A stretch of DNA of 64,000 bases from Thermanaeromonas toyohensis ToBE. GTDB taxonomy: Bacteria; Bacillota; DSM-521; Neomoorellales; Neomoorellaceae. Location: the NCBI RefSeq assembly GCF_900176005.1, contig NZ_LT838272.1:613587-677586 (forward strand). The letters are read 5' to 3'. Shown in pieces: positions 17,476 to 26,871 of the stretch (position 1 is its first letter; every line of letters starts with the position of its first letter). The notes under the pieces were generated by a model, which worked only from the letters and a program-made list of their open reading frames with translations, searched no databases and was not told the DNA's origin. The position numbers and the translations under genes were made by a program.

Positions 17476-18657
17476 ATGACTTCTAAAGAAGTTGTTATTG
17501 TAAGCGGGGTAAGGACACCTATAGGGACTATGGGAGGAAGCCTAAAAGACGTACATCCAACTGATTTAGGTGCTATGGTAATTAGAGAAGCTATCCGCCG
17601 GGCTCAAATTGAGGACCATTTAGTAGATGAAGTTATAGTAGGCAATGTAGGGCAGATAGCCGAGAATGGCTTTATTGCTCGTGTGTGTTCCTTGAAGGCT
17701 GGTCTACCGTTAGAGACTACGGCTTATTCTGTTAACCGTCAGTGCGGCTCAGGGTTGCAGGCGATTAATTCAGCCGTACAGGCTATTCAAACAGGCGAGG
17801 CTGATGTAGTTGTAGCCTGCGGTACGGAAAACATGAACCAATTACCCTATTATGTTCGGAATGCCCGTTTCGGTTATCGTTTTGGCCACGGGCAACTTGA
17901 AGATGGTTTGCTAACTATATTGACCTGGCCGCTAGGGCCCTATCCTAATGGTATTACGGCAGAAAATGTGGCGGAACGTTTCCATATTAGCCGTGAAGAA
18001 CAGGATGAATTTGCGTTACAGAGTCAACGAAAGGCCGAAGCCGCAATTAAAGCAGGAAAGTTTGTCGAGGAGATTTTACCTGTACAAGTTACCATTGGTA
18101 AAGAAACCAAGCTTTTCAGTCAAGATGAACATCCTCGCTTTGGTATAACGCTAGAGCGGTTAAGCCAACTAAAACCGGCATTTAAAGAGGGTGGTACAGT
18201 TACTGCAGGCAATTCTTCCGGTATCAACGATGGTGCTGCGGCAGTAGTCATTATGTCGCATGAAAAAGCGAAGCAATTAGGGATCAAACCTATTTTAGCC
18301 ATTAGAAGCCAGGCGGTAGTAGGTATTGATCCTGATATCATGGGTGTTGCCCCGGCACCGGCAACGAAAAAGGCGGTTTCTAAAGCGGGTTTAAGCCTGG
18401 ATGATATAGACTTATTTGAAATAAATGAGGCTTTTGCTTCTCAGGCTATAGCCGTAATCCGCGAACTTGGTGTCCCACCAGAAAAAGTAAACGTTAATGG
18501 TGGAGCTATTGCTTTAGGGCATCCTATAGGAGCTACAGGGGTGATTTTGACTGTAAAGCTAATGTATGAGATGCAGCGTCGTGGCAGCCGTTATGGCGTT
18601 GTTACCATGTGCATAGGAGGGGGGCAGGGCATAGCTACAGTATTTGAAAGGCTCTAA
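17476..18657 (+). CDS. Acetyl-CoA acyltransferase (thiolase)
   Basis: This 393-residue thiolase has the acylated nucleophile Cys90 in VNRQCGSGLQAI, the loop NEAFASQAIAV, the histidine motif GGAIALGHPIGATG and the second catalytic cysteine in MCIGGGQGIA. Length and motifs fit a biosynthetic or degradative thiolase acting on 3-ketoacyl-CoA. It opens an operon with CoA-transferase, SDR and aconitase-X genes, so it probably performs the final C-C cleavage of a catabolic route. Chain length is not evident. Confidence 0.93.
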   Translation: MTSKEVVIVSGVRTPIGTMGGSLKDVHPTDLGAMVIREAIRRAQIEDHLVDEVIVGNVGQIAENGFIARVCSLKAGLPLETTAYSVNRQCGSGLQAINSAVQAIQTGEADVVVACGTENMNQLPYYVRNARFGYRFGHGQLEDGLLTILTWPLGPYPNGITAENVAERFHISREEQDEFALQSQRKAEAAIKAGKFVEEILPVQVTIGKETKLFSQDEHPRFGITLERLSQLKPAFKEGGTVTAGNSSGINDGAAAVVIMSHEKAKQLGIKPILAIRSQAVVGIDPDIMGVAPAPATKKAVSKAGLSLDDIDLFEINEAFASQAIAVIRELGVPPEKVNVNGGAIALGHPIGATGVILTVKLMYEMQRRGSRYGVVTMCIGGGQGIATVFERL

Positions 18658-18684
18658 CAGTCAAAGAAATTGGGGGTAATTAAG

Positions 18685-20262
18685 ATGAAAGCCAAATTTC
18701 TTAGCGCTAAAGAGGCTGTATCGCTAATAAAAGATGGGGCTACGGTTGCCACAGTTGGTATGACTTTAGTGGGTATGGCCGAAGCTATATTGAAAGCCAT
18801 TGAGAAGAGCTTTTTGGAGACTGGGAGACCCCGTGATTTAACCCTTGTCCATTCAGCAGGGCAAAGTGATGGGGAATTGGGGATCCAACATTTAGCGCAT
18901 GAAGGTTTAGTCAAACGCATTATAGGTTCCCATTGGGGGCTTGCACCTCGATGGATGGAGATGATAACCAACAATAAAGTAGAAGCGTATTGCTTACCTC
19001 AAGGGCAAATTGCTCAGTTATACCGCTCTATGGCTTGTGGTCTGCCTGGAAAGATGTCTAAGGTGGGGTTAGGTACCTTCATTGATCCGCGCATAGAAGG
19101 GGGGAAAATGAATAGACGGACGCAAAGTTTGCCTTCTTTGGTCGAAGTGATGAACTACCAGGGAGAAGAATATCTCTTTTATAAAGCTATTCCTTTAGAT
19201 GTAGTAATCATTCGTGGTACTACTGCAGATGAAATGGGGAACATAACTACTGAAGAAGAACCCATGAAGTTAGAGCTTTTAAGTGCAGCCTTGGCTGCTA
19301 AACGTTTTGGAGGTATTGTCTTAGCTCAGGTTAAACAAGTTGCCCAGAAGGGGACACTCCATCCCAAGGAGGTAGTAGTGCCCGGCGTCTTTGTTGATGC
19401 TATTGTGGTAGCAGAAAACCCGGAAGTAGATCACAGGCAAACTTCATCTTGGGTTTTTGACCCAGCTTATTGCGGTGACTTAAGAGTCCCTCAGACAGCC
19501 TTGGAGCCGCTTCCTTTATCCATCCGCAAGGTCATCGGTCGGCGGGCTATGCTTGAGTTATATCCGGGAGCTATAATCAACCTAGGGATCGGTATCCCCA
19601 ATGATGTAATTGGCTATATCGCTGCTGAGGAAGGAATTTCAGAAGATATTATGATTACCGTGGAATCGGGTATTTATGGAGGCGTCCCGGCGGGCGGGAT
19701 AGATTTTGGTATCGCTAAGAATACTTGGGCTTTAATAGAACATACCAACCAATTCGATTTTTATAACGGTGCCGGTGTAGATTTTGCCTTTATGGGTGCA
19801 GGAGAAATAGATTCGGAAGGGAATGTAAATGCTACTAAATTTGGAGATCGGGCCACGGGATGCGGTGGCTTCATCGATATTACTCAATTTGCAAAACACG
19901 TGGTTTTTTGTTCTACATTCACTGCGCAAGGATTGCAGGTAGATTTTTCTGAAGGTAAGGTGCGAATATTACAAGAGGGGAAAATCAAGAAATTGGTCAA
20001 TAGAGTGCAACAGATTTCGTTTAATGGTATGCTCGCAAGAAGAAAGGGACAAAAAGTACATTTCGTTACGGAAAGAGCCGTATTTGAATTACAACAGGAA
20101 GGCCTAGTATTAGTAGAGATTGCCCCGGGTATTGATTTACAACGTGATATTCTGGATCAGATGGAATTTAAACCCAAAATTGCTCCCAACTTAAAGATAA
20201 TTGATCCAGCTATTTATCAAGAGGGACCCTTTGGGTTGAAGCGCTTATTGGAAGCTAAATAG
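18685..20262 (+). CDS. Acetate/propionate CoA-transferase family protein (fused alpha-beta)
   Basis: This 525-residue single-chain CoA-transferase of the Pct/YdiF type has the N-terminal AKFLSAKEAVSLIKDGATVAT, the glycine-rich VHSAGQSDGELGIQHLA region and, in the beta half, NLGIGIPNDVIGYIAAEEG followed by the catalytic glutamate in TVESGIYGGVPAGG. It moves CoA between acyl-CoA and an acid. I chose the ATG at 18685, with GGGGGT eight bases upstream, over a TTG at 18670. It likely activates the operon's substrate acid. Confidence 0.9.
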   Translation: MKAKFLSAKEAVSLIKDGATVATVGMTLVGMAEAILKAIEKSFLETGRPRDLTLVHSAGQSDGELGIQHLAHEGLVKRIIGSHWGLAPRWMEMITNNKVEAYCLPQGQIAQLYRSMACGLPGKMSKVGLGTFIDPRIEGGKMNRRTQSLPSLVEVMNYQGEEYLFYKAIPLDVVIIRGTTADEMGNITTEEEPMKLELLSAALAAKRFGGIVLAQVKQVAQKGTLHPKEVVVPGVFVDAIVVAENPEVDHRQTSSWVFDPAYCGDLRVPQTALEPLPLSIRKVIGRRAMLELYPGAIINLGIGIPNDVIGYIAAEEGISEDIMITVESGIYGGVPAGGIDFGIAKNTWALIEHTNQFDFYNGAGVDFAFMGAGEIDSEGNVNATKFGDRATGCGGFIDITQFAKHVVFCSTFTAQGLQVDFSEGKVRILQEGKIKKLVNRVQQISFNGMLARRKGQKVHFVTERAVFELQQEGLVLVEIAPGIDLQRDILDQMEFKPKIAPNLKIIDPAIYQEGPFGLKRLLEAK

Positions 20263-20275
20263 AGGGGGTTCTTAA

Positions 20276-21013
20276 ATGCGTTTGAGAGATAAGGTGGCTA
20301 TTATTACCGGCGCTGGACGGGGGATTGGCCGAGCGATCGCCCTTAAGCTGGCTCAAGAAGGAGCTAAAGTAGTGGTTAGCGATATTATTATAGAAAATGC
20401 TCAAGCTGTCGCCGAGGAGATTAAAAAAGCAGGGGGGACCGCTCTGGCGATAAAAACTAATATTGCTGTACGGGAGGAGGTGGAACAGCTCTTCACGGAG
20501 GCCATCAATCACTTTGGGAAGATAGATATCCTTGTTAACAATGCTGGCATTAACCGTGATGCTATGTTGCACAAAATGACAGATGAACAATGGGATGAAG
20601 TCATTGCTGTAAACCTGACGGGTACTTTTTATTGTACCCGCCAGGCGGCTATTTATATGCGAGAACGAGGTTATGGTCGCATCATTAACATCGCTTCTGC
20701 CAGTTGGTTGGGCAATATAGGCCAGGCCAATTATGCGGCTTCTAAAGCAGGAGTTGTAGGACTAACTAAAACAGCTGCAAGAGAACTTGCCAAAAAAGGT
20801 ATTACTGTTAATGCCATTTGCCCGGGGTTCATCGATACTGATATGACTAGAGGGGTGCCCCCAAAAGTCTGGGATCTCATGATTAGTAAAATTCCTATGG
20901 GACGTGTGGGACAACCGGAAGATGTGGCAAATTTAGTGGCTTTTCTGGCTTCTGACGAGGCCAGTTATATAACGGGTGAGGTTATAAATGTCGGCGGTGG
21001 CATGGTTTTATGA
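20276..21013 (+). CDS. Short-chain dehydrogenase/reductase, FabG-like
   Basis: This 245-residue SDR has the NAD(P) loop TGAGRGIG, NNAG, a Ser in the INIASAS segment, the catalytic YAASK and the PGFIDTDM loop. It resembles 3-oxoacyl-ACP or 3-hydroxyacyl-CoA reductases. In this operon it most plausibly oxidises a 3-hydroxyacyl-CoA ahead of thiolysis. It starts 13 bases after the CoA-transferase. Confidence 0.9.
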   Translation: MRLRDKVAIITGAGRGIGRAIALKLAQEGAKVVVSDIIIENAQAVAEEIKKAGGTALAIKTNIAVREEVEQLFTEAINHFGKIDILVNNAGINRDAMLHKMTDEQWDEVIAVNLTGTFYCTRQAAIYMRERGYGRIINIASASWLGNIGQANYAASKAGVVGLTKTAARELAKKGITVNAICPGFIDTDMTRGVPPKVWDLMISKIPMGRVGQPEDVANLVAFLASDEASYITGEVINVGGGMVL

Positions 21014-21050
21014 CGCGCTTTAAAAACTTAAAGACAAAGGGAGGAGGAGT

Positions 21051-22307
21051 ATGTATCTAACAGACGAAGAAAAAGCGATGCTTGACGGTAACGAAGGGGA
21101 AGCAGTTAAATTGGCAATGGAAATATTAGTTACAGCGGGTGAAAGCTTAGGCGCTCAACGCCTAATACCCGTAAGCAGTGCTCACATTGTTTTGGCTATG
21201 TATAAAAGTATATATGATGCCGGGGTTGAAGTGTGTGAGAAGTTTGCAGCTCTAGGTGGCAAGTTTAAGATACCAACAACTTTAGATCCTTGTGGGATGG
21301 ATACAGAAAACTGGGAGGAATTTAAAACTCCCCATGAGTACGCTAGCAAGCAGATAAGAGTAATGAAGGCTTATAAGGAAATGGGAGCTATACCGGTGTG
21401 GACCTGTACTCCTTATTTTACAGGTAATTTACCTCGTTTCGGTGAACATGTGGCGTGGACTGAATCATCTGCAGTAGCATTTATAAATTCAGTATTAGGA
21501 GCTCGTTCAAACAGGGAGACGGCAGTGCTAGATATTTGCGCCGGTCTTACTGGGCGAGTACCGGAACATGGTCTGCATCTTGATGAGAATCGGAAAGGGG
21601 AGGTTTTAATACACCTCCAACTAGGTAATCGAGCGTTGGCTAGCTGGGAATACCCGGTTTTAGGCTACTACCTGGGCAAGACCCTTGGAAGCCAGATAGG
21701 TGTCGTTGAAGGGATGAAAGGCCATCCTTCAAATGATGATTTAAAAGCCATGATGGCTGCTGCTGCAGCCTCGGGTTCCTTAGCTCTAATTCATATAGTT
21801 GGGATAACTCCTGAGGCTCCAACTACCAAGATTGCCTTCGGGGGCCGCCCTATTTCAAGTGAGTTGGAAGTAACAGAAGATATTTTGGCTAAGACAAGAG
21901 AAGAAATGTGTACAAAGGATACTGGTAATATTGACTTGGTAGCAGTTGGTTGTCCCCATTATAGTATTGGCGAAATTGAACGTGTGGTAAGGCTACTTCA
22001 TGGACGTCGCATTCATCCTAACACCGAATTTTGGGTTTATACCAATAAGAACACAGCTGTGATGGCCGAAAGAATGGGATTCCGTCAAGCATTAAAAGAA
22101 TCGGGAGTTCGTCTAGTATTGGAAACGTGTATGCTGATTTCGCCGATTGAAACATGGGGTTTTAAAACTATTATGACAGATTCAGGTAAGTGCGCTTATT
22201 ATGCACCTATGCAGTGCAAGGCAGACGTAATCTTTGGTAGTATAGAAGAGTGTGTCGAAAGTGCTGTCTCTGGCCGATTGTTAAGGGAAGGGGGCAAAAG
22301 ACTTTGA
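21051..22307 (+). CDS. Aconitase X catalytic (large) subunit, DUF521
   Basis: This 418-residue protein shows the aconitase-X pattern: YLTDEEKAMLDGNEGEAVKLAMEIL at the start, IPTTLDPCGMD, PYFTGNLPRFGEHVAWTESSAVAFINSVLGARSNRE, AFGGRPISSELEVT, and cysteines in VAVGCPHYS and TDSGKCAYYAP that could bind a cluster. Known members dehydrate cis-3-hydroxy-L-proline or (archaea) mevalonate 5-phosphate. Here large and swivel subunits are separate genes. No pyrroline-carboxylate reductase or mevalonate gene is nearby, so the substrate is open. Confidence 0.9.
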   Translation: MYLTDEEKAMLDGNEGEAVKLAMEILVTAGESLGAQRLIPVSSAHIVLAMYKSIYDAGVEVCEKFAALGGKFKIPTTLDPCGMDTENWEEFKTPHEYASKQIRVMKAYKEMGAIPVWTCTPYFTGNLPRFGEHVAWTESSAVAFINSVLGARSNRETAVLDICAGLTGRVPEHGLHLDENRKGEVLIHLQLGNRALASWEYPVLGYYLGKTLGSQIGVVEGMKGHPSNDDLKAMMAAAAASGSLALIHIVGITPEAPTTKIAFGGRPISSELEVTEDILAKTREEMCTKDTGNIDLVAVGCPHYSIGEIERVVRLLHGRRIHPNTEFWVYTNKNTAVMAERMGFRQALKESGVRLVLETCMLISPIETWGFKTIMTDSGKCAYYAPMQCKADVIFGSIEECVESAVSGRLLREGGKRL

Positions 22308-22741
22308 GAATATTATATGGTAGAGGTATCACTAAGGGTTGTAGCAGGGGAGAAGCCATTGTCACTAGGCAGCCGTTTGGTTTTTGGGGTGGTGTTGACC
22401 CTAAGACGGGATTCATTATCGATAAAAGGCATGAATTATATGGTCAAAATGTGAAAGGAAAAGTTTTTGTTTTCCCTGAGGGTCGAGGTTCAACTGTTGG
22501 TGCAGCAGTAATACTAGAGCTAGTGAGGTGTGGTAATGCTCCGGCGGCTATAGTTAACCGAAAGACGGAGACTATTTTAGCAGTTGGTGGCGTGTTAGCG
22601 GAGAAGTTTTATAATACGAGTATCCCCATTGTTGATAGCTTAAATGAAGATCCTACTGTAGTAATTAAAACGGGAGACATAGTTGAGGTGAATGGAATAA
22701 CCGGTGAAGTAAAAATTAAATCACACTCGGCGGGACTGTAA
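22304..22741 (+). CDS. Aconitase X swivel (small) subunit, DUF126
   Basis: The start is TTG at 22304, overlapping the TGA of the large subunit (TTGA), with AAGGGAAGGGGG about ten bases upstream. This gives 145 residues. An upstream ATG at 22250 would add an unrelated extension. The protein shows GRGITKGCSRGEAIV, FGFWGGVDPKTGFIID, the swivel-domain VFPEGRGSTVGAAVI, and PIVDSL. It forms the active site with the preceding protein. Confidence 0.88.
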   Translation: MRILYGRGITKGCSRGEAIVTRQPFGFWGGVDPKTGFIIDKRHELYGQNVKGKVFVFPEGRGSTVGAAVILELVRCGNAPAAIVNRKTETILAVGGVLAEKFYNTSIPIVDSLNEDPTVVIKTGDIVEVNGITGEVKIKSHSAGL

Positions 22742-23679
22742 ATCGGATAGCAGCCAAATAGTACCTATAACGTATCGGAAGGATAATGACAACAAAATTG
22801 GGGGGTCGGCGAAGAAGATGATGCTGGCTACCCCGTGTCGGACCCCAATATAAAGTAGCTAGTACAGTGAAGTGACAGGGGATGGATTTGCAACTCTTCT
22901 AAAGGGTTTCTCGAAATTGGCGGCAAAACTTCAGAGTAGTCTGGCTTCGGAGTTAAGGATTAGTGTTCCTAAAACAACACCAGCTGGCGCGGTGCTTGTT
23001 AACCTTTCCTTAACCCCAACCTCTAAGGTGGGAGAAATCGTTGACGGGCCTTGGACGAAGAAGATCTATACAATGTAGGAGACGAGCGGATACAAGATGA
23101 CCTTGGCCTGGATATCCTCTAGATAGGTGCCAGTAGGATCTGGCGGGAGCTCAGTGCGAACATGACGGATTGTTTACGAAAGCGTGAGCGCGCTTTACAA
23201 CATTGAAGAGGCCTTGTGATTGCGGGCATGTCAGGTAAATCACGGGACGACAAAACAGGAGGTGGGGAGCAGATTTAACAACCGGACTGTGGCTAGGATG
23301 GCGGAGAGGGACAACAGGCTGCATGGGGCAGAAACAAATGGCGAATAGGGGGCCTGGCGCCGGGGAATTGCTCTGAAAGGAGAGTGAGAACAACAAGGTA
23401 GGGGTAAAGTACTATCTCAACCAAGGAGTGGAAATGGTGGCAGGCTGATTTTGGTGGCGTTTCAAAGAGTCGGGAAGGTGGAAGATGGAGTTTGTCAACG
23501 GTTACAAGGAGATCTGTTTATTCTCTATGCAAATAACAACTTAGATGGCTATTGTAGCGGCTAACCAGTTTGCATGCTTTCTGGGGAGGGGGGAGATAAG
23601 AGGTTATTTTTGAAGGACGGGCATAGATACTATTGGTGGTTCCGAGAAACTACATGAAAAATATGAGGGGGGAAGAATA
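22742..23679. other. Gene-poor 0.94-kb stretch between aconitase X and the Liv transporter
   Basis: I see no convincing gene. An inverted repeat around 22797-22852 (arms starting ATTGGGG and ending CCCCAAT) may fold as a transcript hairpin but has no T tract. A 68-codon open frame at 22872-23078 has no recognisable motif. All frames from 23080 to 23650 are interrupted, which is compatible with a decayed gene or mobile element I cannot identify. Confidence 0.5.
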
Positions 23680-24837
23680 ATGAAAGCTAGACAATGGAAA
23701 GTGGTTACCATCCTGGGATTGTTAATGTTAATACTGTTGCTCTCAGTCGGTTGTGGGAAAAAAGAAGGTACCACAATTAAAATTGGACAGATTATTACTT
23801 CCTTGACAGGCGAGGCAGCAATGTACGGCCATTACCAAAAGAATGCTGCGCAAATGGCTGCCGATGAGATAAATGCAGCAGGCGGAGTTAACGGAAAAAA
23901 AATAGAAATTATTGCTTTGGACGATCAGGCGAAGCCTAATGTGGCCTTGAATGCGATGCAAAAATTAATAAGTGAAGTTAAGCCTGTAGCGGTCTTGGGA
24001 CCTGACTGGAGTGGTAACACTTTAGCAGCTGCCCCTGTCGCTCAGCAGAATAGGGTGCCGCAAATTACCAGTAGCAAAAGTTGGAAAATAACCCACCAAG
24101 GAAATCCGTATATTTTCAGGGTTGTGGCATTGGGTCCATTTGTGGCTGAAGCGCTAGTAAATTACGCTTACCAGCAAGGGTATCGTAAAATGGCTATTCT
24201 GTACACTAATAGTGAGTATGGTGTTAGCGGTGGCGAGGGTGCCAAAGCAGCTCTAGAAAAATTGGGGTTAAAACCAGTGGCATATGAAACCTATAATGTT
24301 GGAGATAATGATTTCACAGCTCAGCTAATGCGTATTAAAAATTCTGGGGCTGAAGTGGTTATTGATTATTCCATCCAAATTGAGGGAGCAAAATCGTTCC
24401 GGCAAATGAGGGAAATGGGAATTAACATCCCGGTTTACGGAGGGGATGCTTTTATAACACCAGAATTCGCGGAGTTAGTTGGTCCCGAAAAGATGGAGGG
24501 TATTATTGCTGGGTCCGCGTTCATTCCATCATGTCCCGAGCCGGCTGTGCAAGAGTTTGTCAGAAAGTATAAGGAAAAATATGGGGTTATCCCAGATGAT
24601 CATGCTGCCCCTTACTATGACGCAGTGAAGATTTTGGCGCAGGTCATCGCTAAGGTGGGCACGGATCGTGAAAAAATAGCCGAAGAACTGAGGAATCTAA
24701 AAGGATTCCAGGGTGTTCAAGGTGACTATACTGCGGATAAATGGGGCAATTTAATTCATAGTGTAATGCTGGCAAGGTATACCAACGGGCAATGGCAGTA
24801 TTTAACAACAATCAAGAATCTCACTGACCACGAATAA
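23680..24837 (+). CDS. Branched-chain amino acid-type ABC substrate-binding lipoprotein (LivK-like)
   Basis: This 385-residue protein has a signal peptide with lipobox LSVGCG and the type I periplasmic binding (Peripla_BP_6) pattern: IKIGQIITSLTGEAAMYGHYQKNAAQMAADEINAAGGVNGKKIE, VLGPDWSGNTLAAAPVAQ, and YDAVKILAQVI near the end. Such proteins bind amino acids or small organic acids, including aromatic acids. It leads a complete five-gene Liv transporter directly after the thiolase/aconitase-X operon, so the ligand may be that operon's substrate. Confidence 0.93.
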   Translation: MKARQWKVVTILGLLMLILLLSVGCGKKEGTTIKIGQIITSLTGEAAMYGHYQKNAAQMAADEINAAGGVNGKKIEIIALDDQAKPNVALNAMQKLISEVKPVAVLGPDWSGNTLAAAPVAQQNRVPQITSSKSWKITHQGNPYIFRVVALGPFVAEALVNYAYQQGYRKMAILYTNSEYGVSGGEGAKAALEKLGLKPVAYETYNVGDNDFTAQLMRIKNSGAEVVIDYSIQIEGAKSFRQMREMGINIPVYGGDAFITPEFAELVGPEKMEGIIAGSAFIPSCPEPAVQEFVRKYKEKYGVIPDDHAAPYYDAVKILAQVIAKVGTDREKIAEELRNLKGFQGVQGDYTADKWGNLIHSVMLARYTNGQWQYLTTIKNLTDHE

Positions 24838-24862
24838 AGTTGGTCGTGGAATTCAGTAAAAG

Positions 24863-24924
24863 TGGGCGTAGGTATAAACGTCTTAGATATAATAATATCA
24901 ATAACGACGGAATACCTACGCCCA
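24863..24924 (+). promoter_or_regulatory. Large intercistronic hairpin between livK-like and livH-like genes
   Basis: A perfect 13-bp inverted repeat (TGGGCGTAGGTAT at 24863-24875 and its complement at 24912-24924) encloses an inner GATAT/ATATC stem. It has no T tract. A smaller stem overlaps the upstream stop codon. Its place suggests mRNA processing or attenuation that keeps binding protein above permease levels. Confidence 0.7.
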
Positions 24925-25004
24925 GATATAGAAGAGTATGTATACGTGAATTTAAGACCTTAAGTGTTAAATCTGGACTCAATTGTGGCTGGGAGGTCTG
25001 TTGA

Positions 25005-25886
25005 GTGGATTGGGTAATCCAGGTGTTGGCTGGAGGAATGGCAATAGGACTGTTGTATTCTTTACCTGCATTGGCTATTGTTTTGCTTTGGAACACGGCC
25101 GGTTTTTTTAATTTAGCTCAGGGTGATTTTATGGCTCTGTCAGCCTATTGCCTCTTGTTATTCTATATGACCCTAAGATTGCCGTTTATAATATCTGCAC
25201 TTTTTACAATACTGGTTTTGGCTATAGTGGGCTTTGTGGTCGATAAGATTTTGTTTTATCCCTTGCGCAAATTCCGTGCACAAGAATTATTGACGTTAAT
25301 TGCTACGGTAGGTTTATCAGTTTTTATGAAGAATCTTATCAGAGCAACATGGGGGACAAAACCATTATCCATTACTAACGTTTTTGGTACTAATCCTTTA
25401 AAAATCATGGGAGCTTACATTATGCCCCATGTGCTTTGGATTATGGGTGTATCTATACTCCTTATTATTGTCTTATATTATTTGTCCCAAAAGTCATTAC
25501 TTGGCATTGCGATGCGAGCTGCAGCTGAAGATAAGGAAGCTGCTCAGCTTATGGGAATCAAAGTAAATACAATGATTGGTCTGTCTTTTGCGATTAGCCT
25601 GGCGATCACAGCAGTCGCCGGTATTCTCAGTTCACCGATATTATATCTGGTTCCAGAGATGGGTGATTCGATTGGACTTAAAGCGTTTGCTGCTACAGTA
25701 ATAGGAGGTTTTGGGAACCCAGCAGGTGCGGTTTTTGGTGGAGTGATTCTTGGCCTTGTGGAAACCCTTGTTGGCATGTTTCTTACGAGTAGCTATAAAA
25801 ATGCAATTACGTTTGCTGTTTTGATCGGTTTTCTGTTGTTTAAGCCTGACGGGTTGTTCGCCCTGAGAACATCAGAAAAGGTTTAG
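25005..25886 (+). CDS. Branched-chain-type ABC permease (LivH-like)
   Basis: This 293-residue hydrophobic protein has LivH features: NLAQGDFMALSAY near residue 40, AMRAAAEDKEAAQLMGIKVN (the EAA-like coupling segment) and KAFAATVIGGFGNPAGAVFGGVILG. The start is GTG with GGGAGG nine bases upstream. It is one of two membrane subunits of the importer. Confidence 0.93.
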   Translation: MDWVIQVLAGGMAIGLLYSLPALAIVLLWNTAGFFNLAQGDFMALSAYCLLLFYMTLRLPFIISALFTILVLAIVGFVVDKILFYPLRKFRAQELLTLIATVGLSVFMKNLIRATWGTKPLSITNVFGTNPLKIMGAYIMPHVLWIMGVSILLIIVLYYLSQKSLLGIAMRAAAEDKEAAQLMGIKVNTMIGLSFAISLAITAVAGILSSPILYLVPEMGDSIGLKAFAATVIGGFGNPAGAVFGGVILGLVETLVGMFLTSSYKNAITFAVLIGFLLFKPDGLFALRTSEKV

Positions 25887-25908
25887 AGAAAAGATTTAGG
25901 TGGTGTCT

Positions 25909-26835
25909 ATGAAGCGAGATAACAAGTTCAAGTGTCTCCCATTAGTTATTCTATTGATCGTGGTAACTACATTACCTTTGGTATTAGAGAGTGAATATTT
26001 ACTTTTAGTTACCGATATGGGTGCTGCTATAGCTTTGGTAGTATTGGGTTTAGTGGTGTTAACAGGATTTACAGGTTTATTGTCTTTGGGTCAAGTCGCA
26101 TTTTATGCATTGGGAGCCTATACATCTGCCGTTTTGTCAACTCGATTAGGCATCTCCCCCTGGATAGGTTTACTGGCCGCTTGTGTTATGGGGGGAATTT
26201 GGGGGATAATTATAGGCTTACCAGCGTTTAATCTCCGGGAACCTTTTCTTGTAATGGTTACGATAGGTTTTGCCGAGATTGTAAGGATAATGGCATTAAA
26301 TCTGCAGAGTATTACTGGAGGTCCTTTCGGTATATCCCATATACCTCAACTGGAATTACTAGGGGTATCAATTAGTAAGCCTTTACTGTTCTATTATTTT
26401 ATCCTTACTTTAGTCACCCTGTGTATCTTAGGAGTAAATCGACTAAGGTCATCACGAATAGGCAGGGCTATGGTTGCTATCCGTGATGATGAAGTAGCTG
26501 CTGAAATAATGGGTGTAAATGTGCGCCGTTATAAAGTGATGAGCTTCGCTATTTCAGCCTTGCTGGCGAGTCTTGGCGGAGCCTTTTATGCCCATTTAAC
26601 TAGCTACATTGTTATTGATCTTTTTTCATTTAACGAGTCGGCTTCCTACCTTACAATGGCAGTATTAGGAGGCTTTAATACCATAGGGTCAGCTTTAGTT
26701 AGTGTAGTTCTAACTCTTTTGCCAGAACTTCTCCGGGCTCTTAAAGATTATTATATGCTGTTCTTCAGCTTGGTATTGATGATACTAGTCGTGTTTGTTG
26801 CATGGCGTGAATTCAAGGCATCGATGGATAAGTAA
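25909..26835 (+). CDS. Branched-chain-type ABC permease (LivM-like)
   Basis: This 308-residue membrane protein has TGFTGLLSLGQVAFYALGAYTSAVL, MVAIRDDEVAAEIMGVNVRRYKVMSFAISALLASLGGAFYAH and TMAVLGGFNTIGSALVSVVL, typical of LivM. I place the start at the ATG 25909, with AGGTGG six bases upstream, and not at the in-frame GTG 25900 inside that site. Confidence 0.92.
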   Translation: MKRDNKFKCLPLVILLIVVTTLPLVLESEYLLLVTDMGAAIALVVLGLVVLTGFTGLLSLGQVAFYALGAYTSAVLSTRLGISPWIGLLAACVMGGIWGIIIGLPAFNLREPFLVMVTIGFAEIVRIMALNLQSITGGPFGISHIPQLELLGVSISKPLLFYYFILTLVTLCILGVNRLRSSRIGRAMVAIRDDEVAAEIMGVNVRRYKVMSFAISALLASLGGAFYAHLTSYIVIDLFSFNESASYLTMAVLGGFNTIGSALVSVVLTLLPELLRALKDYYMLFFSLVLMILVVFVAWREFKASMDK

Positions 26836-26871
26836 CAATGTGTAAGTAGAAAGCATGATGAGGTGGTTGTG

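Noticed and set aside
18670..18684. TTG start for the CoA-transferase
   Set aside because: The ATG at 18685 has a GGGGGT site eight bases upstream; the TTG has none.
22250..22303. ATG at 22250 as start of the aconitase-X small subunit
   Set aside because: It would add an unrelated 18-residue extension inside the large-subunit gene; TTG at 22304 has a ribosome site and the TTGA overlap.
22872..23078. A 68-codon open frame with GTG start
   Set aside because: No ribosome site, no recognisable motif, and the surrounding frames are broken.
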